Of a stretch of 64,000 bases of DNA, positions 47,540 through 55,000 are shown in pieces; position 1 is the first letter of the stretch, and every line of letters begins with the position of its first letter. Made by a program: the position numbers and the translations under genes. Under the pieces are notes generated by a model, which worked only from the letters and a program-made list of their open reading frames with translations, was not told the origin of the DNA and did not search any database. Origin of the DNA: Pollenia angustigena (taxonomy: Eukaryota > Arthropoda > Insecta > Diptera > Polleniidae). The stretch is from positions 71,643,393 to 71,707,392 of the forward strand of contig OV884059.1 of the NCBI GenBank assembly GCA_930367215.1, given 5' to 3'.

Positions 47540-50500
47540 AAAAAAAACTGTTATTTTTGATCAAAAAAATAAAAAATAAAAAAAAATAATAAAAATAAAA
47601 AAAAATGTTATTTTTGTTCAAAAAAATAAAAATCAAACAATAACTGTTTTCATCTGACTTTTATGAAAAAAGGAATTACTGTTGCGGCCCCTGCTTAAAA
47701 TGGGTATTATTTATATTTTTTTTTTTATACATTTGCTAACCACATGTTAACTAACAATCAAACACTTGTTAAGTGTTTGACGAACAGATGTTTTGTGTCA
47801 AAGTAATTTAATGGAAATATCAACAAATCTGTGGCCGCATGGACAAACTAGGTAACTCTATTTTATGCGAAAACTGAGATAACATCAAAAATACAAAGTG
47901 TGTTTATTTGCTATCACTCTGTCAGATCTAAATTTCGATTTAATTTCTTATTTAAGAAAAATCAGGATAACACTGTGTGTAATATTTTAAGTCATAGAAA
48001 TATAACCATATACGGACACAAATACGTGATAAAATACCAAAAAAAGGACCCGTGTTTATGGGCCCCAAAGATTTGGAACCTCGGTGTCATTTTTGCAAAA
48101 AAATGATAATTTTCTCAAGCTCATATCTTGCAAACCGTTCGGAATTTTGATTTACTCTTCGGAAACACTGGGCAACTCAATTTTTTCGAAAAATCAAGGA
48201 AACTGACATTGAGTTTTGGTTGTACTTTACAAAAAATGTGTTCAATGGAACCAGAAATCTTTAACATTATTTAAAATTATGTTTTCTTTAATGCGCATGC
48301 ATAATAACATAAATTCATATTAAATAATTAGTGAAATATGTGTAAAACTTGAAGAGTGTTTTTCTCGTGTTTTCAAAAAAATGGAGTTACCTAGTTTTTC
48401 CATACGGCCACAGAAATACAATAAATTGTTGACTATAAGCCTAATTTTAGAGTTGATATTCAAATTATTTTTGACAGATAAAAATTAGTTTTTAATTAAC
48501 TCCTTGCCAATCCACGGCTTAGCCTTATCGGTCTGCTAGTTAGCAGCTCATGGTTTGCGATGTATAAGTAGTGGCAAAATTTTGGTTTTAAATACAGACG
48601 ATAATATTATTTTTATTAAAATATTTTATTTACAAATAAAAAAAGGAAACTAAAATTTAACTATTTTTATAATAATAACTTAATTTTTATCTCGAAAAAA
48701 ATAGTTATAGTAAATGATTATTTTTTAAACATAAAAAGTATTGATAACATATTAAAGCTTTATTTACTTGTTTGGCGGCTAGGACACATAAGCTTCAGCG
48801 GTTTTTTGGGCCATTGAACAAACATACTTTTTTTATATGTATATACATATATATATATATTTTTTTTGTTGCATTTAAGAAATTAATAAAGATATCAAAG
48901 GGAAACTACAAGTTTTATAAGCAAATTTTGAGTGTTTGTGTAAAAGTGCGGCAAATAAAAAAAGTGTTAAAGGATAAGGATACTACATACAATTCCATAG
49001 TATATGACTTAAAATGGTGCAACTTAATGTTTGGACTTTTTATTTAATTTTTAATAAAGCAAAGCGAAAAACCAAAAGCATAAAGCTGGATTCAACTAAA
49101 GAATTTTGTCAAATATTTGAATGATAAAAAAACAAAAATAATAAGGCAAAACTAATAAAAAAAGTATACATATCGTTGGTCACATGTAGAAAGGCCCTAA
49201 CTCACATAATTGCAACTTTTCAGGACAAGATAAAAACATAATAGAAGCTGTATGTAACAAAAAGTAAATTTGCTTGCCAAACCGTTATATTTTATACTAT
49301 TGCATTACATATTTTTGACGAGATGTATTTGTTTAAAATGTATTGGAATAACTAAAAAACTAAATTTCAAAGAAAAAATAGAGTTATGGCGTTTCTACAT
49401 GAGACCAACGATATGAACTTTAACAGGACAACTAAAAGAAATCTAAATCTAAGAGTTTCTTCTGCTTGACACTGCAAACTTCATTTTATATTGAAACTTT
49501 TTATGACACTTAGTAGATGTGACAGACTATCTTTAACCGTGAACAATTAATATCTAAACTTGTGCTCAAATTTTTTAGATTTTATATTTATAATCTGTTT
49601 GTAAATTTATTAACATAAAATATTTTAGGATTTTGCAATAAAAGCAACAAATTGCAAATTAGATTTTTTTTTGTAAAAAAGATTCTCATATAAAAAATTA
49701 TAATTTAAGAAGTTGACAATAAATAATGGCGGAATTCACGATTTTAAACATCTAAGCATGAGCGATATTTTCCTCTGAATTGTAAACTTATCGTAATTTT
49801 TTTAATGTTTTCTTCTTTTTGATAATTTACGTTTTTAATTTAAGAGAGCAAAAAAGGTGGTATGTCGCCAAATGTGTCAGCTGTTTCACACGGCGGTGCG
49901 CCAAATTATCCCAAGAAATATGGCCCCAATAAGAAGTCCCAAAATTTTATATGAGACACAACAACACGCAATTTTAGGGCAATTTTTTTTTTTTTTTGGT
50001 TGTTTTTTATTTTTTCGTTGGGTTGTTTTTGCATTTTAATAGAATGAAAAATGGCCCCAAATTAAATCACAATTTCTACTTTGGGGCTATTTTTCATTTA
50101 CTTATATAAAATGCAAATTTTAAGAAATAAAAATTTCCCCAAAAAAATTTACACAAATTGTATGTAAAAATTTCTAGGAAAAGTATCAAAAACCCGAATT
50201 CTTTTACCAAAGTGAAGAAACCCGTTGCTTGGCTATGCAGAGATGCTTTAGTTAGCCAAGCCTGTATTGTTATACCATAGAGAAGAAAATCCTTGAGCCC
50301 GGCCGAAGAACGGCTATATAGAGAAACTTTAGTTAGCGAAGCCAGTGTCCGTTATACCATATTGGCAAAAATTCTTACGATCCATGCTATCTATTGTGCC
50401 ATTTTTAAAACCAAAACTGTATAAATATTCGGATTGTGAAATCGGAATTTAAAATTTGGAATTTTAAGTTTCGGGCATATGAGCCAGAGAACTGCAAAAT

Positions 50501-52036
50501 CACTATTTTTCTTGATTTATTCATGCGCTAAAATTTACATTCAATCTTTGCGGTTGCGCAAGTTTGATTGTATGACCGCAAGTGAGTGTATTTGTTGCTG
50601 TTGATTTAATGCGATTTTTTTACAATTGCACAAAGCCGTTCTCTGATATTTTTTGGGGGGGTTACAATTCATTAAAAATGTTGAGGTTATTTTTCATAAT
50701 AAAGAAGAACCCAAAATTTAGGGTCACATTTCATTTTATTTTTCGGGCTTACTTTAATTATATAAAAAAAAAATGGGGTCATATTGCATTATGAAAAAAG
50801 CCACAAATTTGGGGTCAATATTGTTTTATTTTTGGGGCCATATTTCCTGAGGTCATATTTTGCAGCGCCGTTTCACACTTGTTTACAGAATTAGTTTATA
50901 GGTTCTAGAATTAAAAATATACAAATATACATATGGGCGGATTATCAGAGGATATGTAGTTATATTAACGGCAACAAAATAAAAAAAAAACACAATTTTA
51001 TAAATGTATTTGTTGTTGTTAATATAACTAAATAACCTGATAACCAACAACCCAAGTTCTAGTTAACTGTATTACTATTTCTGTCATTTTACATATTCTT
51101 AACTGACAGTTAAAGTACTAGTTAATTGCTACTGAGCTTGGTTAAATTGACCGTAATTCAAACATTTCTAATTCAAAAATTTCCGAATTCGGTTAAGATA
51201 TTTTTAGTTAAACAGGTAGAATTTTTAAGTCCCCACTGTCGGCGTAATGTTGTCGTATTTCATGTGCCTAATAGTGTGAACAATCACAATTTTTTAAAAT
51301 GCGACAACCTGTGCCGAAGTTGGCTGACTGTAGACAATCAAAATTAACCTTGTTGCGCCGATAATATGAACACTCTTTTGCACAATGTGGAGCAATAACA
51401 TTTGTTAAATATTCACCGATTTTTATCGGCCACTTGCTCGCCGATCACAGTCGACAAACAACGTCGATAGAAATATCTATAATATAAATATATTATTCCT
51501 GAAGGTATTCATGTAAAAAGTTGCATTCTTGCGAAAAAGCGAAATTGTGAAAAAGTAAAATGGTAAATACACAACAACAACCACACAGACAATTATTTCG
51601 CACAAATAATTATCTATAGCGGAGTTCAGTATTAGGCTCGCAAAAGTGCAAATGCTAAATATCGTAGCTCTTTTGTCAAATTTAACTAAAAACACAGAAT
51701 TTCTGTTAGATTTCATTAAAGTGCTACGATGTTTTGCATTTTTAAATTTTCGAAGTTTTATAAACTTCTGAAATAGTATTTAAAAAATTATATAGAACCA
51801 TGCAGCGATATATAAAAAGCGCTGTAAACATGTTTCTTCTTTCGTTCCTTTTTTTAATTTTTGAAAGAAAGAAAACAAAAATGGATTTTTATAACAATGC
51901 CATACATTGTCCGTCAACAGCAAACACATAAAGTGTTTTCAAACAAAATTGTGTGTCAAAGTTTAAATCAAACACACACATTTTTTGGATCAAATAAACT
52001 GACACCAATGCAGTGTTTAATTTAAACGACAAAAGA

Positions 52037-52072
<36 letters not shown>

Positions 52073-55000
52073 ATAAAAGAGTAGGAAATCAAAGGGAGGA
52101 AAAAACACTAAACTTTATTTTACAAAATTAAAGAAAAACAAAAATCATTTTGTTTTATGTTTAATAATTATAGCAAACATACATATTTAAAAGAGAAAAG
52201 GATGTAGGAAAACAAACGAGAAACTAATGAAAATTTATTGAAAGATCCAATGCTTAACAATAGAAAATGTGTGAAACAAGAAAAAAATAATACAAAAGAA
52301 AACACCAGACCACCAACCAACAAAACTAGCCAGTCAGGCACAAAACTAACAGACAAATGTATAATAAAAAGAATTAAGTATAAAAATAATAAATTACACT
52401 AGGGTTCTACGATATACATACATACTACATATCAACAATATATAGTAGAAATAAATATCTATAAAAAAAAAAAAAAAAAAAAAAGATATGGGAAGTTTTA
52501 TATTAAAGAATAGTAAAAGAATTAAAAAAAGTTTTATTTGTTTTAGATATAACAAACTTTAAATTTTTTATTTTTGTTGAATGCTTTCAAATAAAGGTTT
52601 ATTAATGCCACCCACCCACCATTTGTGCAAACTGAAAAAGATAATTTTGACAGCTAGACGTTAAAATAAAGTGTTGCAAGATGGCAGCCGCAATCAAACA
52701 AAATCATCGCAAGTGGGAACATCTCCCTGATGTCCCGAAAAACAATTCAGTTACTGCATGAGATATTTTCTGGTCGTGAACTTTTTTTTATCTTTTTTTA
52801 ATAAAGTTAAAGGTCTATGTCAACAAGCTTACAACAACCTGTGCACAAAAAGTTCGACAAAAAAGTGCGTTTGGAACAGCCAGAAGGACATTTGCCCGAT
52901 GTGTTATTCCAAAAAAGAACTTTATCCTTTATTTAAAAATGTTAAAGCTAAAAAAAACATGTTTTTTGTTTAATTAAAATCTTGCGTTAAGTCTATAGAG
53001 ATTGAGGCCACAAAGGCCGGTCTTAAGATAAACACCACCAAGAGCAAAAGCATGCGATGTAATACTGTTAACTTTAACAAGTTTAAAATACGCAACGTAG
53101 AACTAGACGATGTAACATCTTTCTGCTACCTTGGTAGTATAATTACAAACACTGGCGGATCTAGCAATGATGATGAAATCAACAGTTATCTCTTTAAACA
53201 CCAAGATACAGTTGTTCAACACCTGTGTGAAATCCGTGCTCCTATATGCCAGCGAGACGAATGCATTGCCACGTGATACAAATGCTGTGCAGGTGTTTGT
53301 CAATCGCTGCTTACGAAGAATTCTTCGAATATTCTGGCCTGCAACAATATCAAACGTACAGCTATGGAGTAGAACTAATTAACAGCCAATCCAGATTGAA
53401 ATCCTTAATAGCAAATGGCGTTGGATTTGCCATACGTTGCGCAGGCCCACAGGAGACATAGCAAAAGCCGCCATCGACTGGACACCCCAGGGTAGTACAA
53501 GAAGAAGAGGCCGTCCATTGCACACATGGAGGCGCCAACTGGAATGTGAGATTAGTCAAAGTGGTCTTAGTTGGAGTGAAATTAAGCATAAAGCATCGCA
53601 TAGAACTGAATGGAATCAGTTTGTGGTGGCCCTTTGTTCCTTATAGGAACTACAGGACATAATAATAATAAAATCTTGCGTTAATTTTGGCAACCACATT
53701 AGTATGGTTTTATTTCGTTACTTTCAAAAAGCAATACAATACAAAGATACTTTTATTTAATTCCCGATTCGAAAGTACCATTCTAGGTATCATTGTCCAG
53801 TTAGATTCTAGGTATCTTGTCCAGGAAGATCTTGAGGTTGAACAAGCAATATATGAGCATTCCTGATTTCGGAAGAATGTGTAGTTGGTTAGGCCAATTC
53901 CTTGTTTTAAAGATTCATCATAGACATAAATAAGAAATTTAAGCGATAGGAAAAATTATAGAACACTATTTTCTCTATTTAAAACGTTTCTTTCAGAGCT
54001 GTTCCGGAAATAGAAAACGCAAGAATTTTAAACGTAGTTATTTGATAAGATTTCTGTAATGAAAAAATTGTATGACCAATTTTATACAAATATTTCTCTA
54101 TTAAACAGAATTGTAAAACAAAAATTATAAAAATTAGATTAAAAGTGTATTAAACTCCAAATTCTTGCGTTTTGCGTTTTCGATTTTCAGAACACCCCTG
54201 TTTATCTATGAATTTTCTTTCCCACGGTAAAGACCTTACAATTGAGTTCCCGGGTGGTGATAACTTTAAGTCATAACCGTTTTAAACTAATCCTTTCTAA
54301 CCTAATCAATCAGGTATGTGATGGAAAACGATTCTGAAAACAAAACGATTTGAAAACGATAATATCGTTTTCGGTATCTTTAAAAATTGATTTCTAATAC
54401 ATTTTCCTCTGTTTTCATTTATATGATCTGTTAAATTCTTTATTAAATATATTAATTGAACTGTATTTTGTACAAAAAATAAAGACTTTTCTTCAGAAAT
54501 GGATTTTAAAATCGGTCGAAATTCATCACACCTGTTAAAATCTATAATTTTGAAAACGATTGTTTTTCATCACATACCTGATTGTTATTAAAATCGTTTC
54601 AAGAAGGTATAAATAATTTTGTTTTTAATCGATTTAAATTCAAAATTGAGAAGCTATCAGGCCTGTTCTGCAAATCACTTTTACTCAAATCACGTGATTT
54701 CAAATCACATGTGCCTACTAAAATCACACGTGTGATATTTTAGTGTCCCGTTTTTGTGTGCTTTGGTGTGATCTTCAATTGCCGAAAGCACACAGAGAAA
54801 CAAAAAAACGGTATGACTTTCAGAACACCAGAAAACCGCACGTGTGTTTTCAAAAACACGTAATTTGAAATCACGTGATTTTCAGAACAGGCCACTATAA
54901 CTTTGTTTCTAATCGGTTTAGGCCGGGTTTTGAGCTTGGAGCGTGAATTAAGTTTAAACTTAGTTTAACATAGTCTGACATTCGGATTTTTCCGGCGAAA

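Noticed and set aside
51889..52092. Minus-strand ORF with a run of Phe
   Set aside because: The Phe run is the translation of the opposite-strand A run; no other support.
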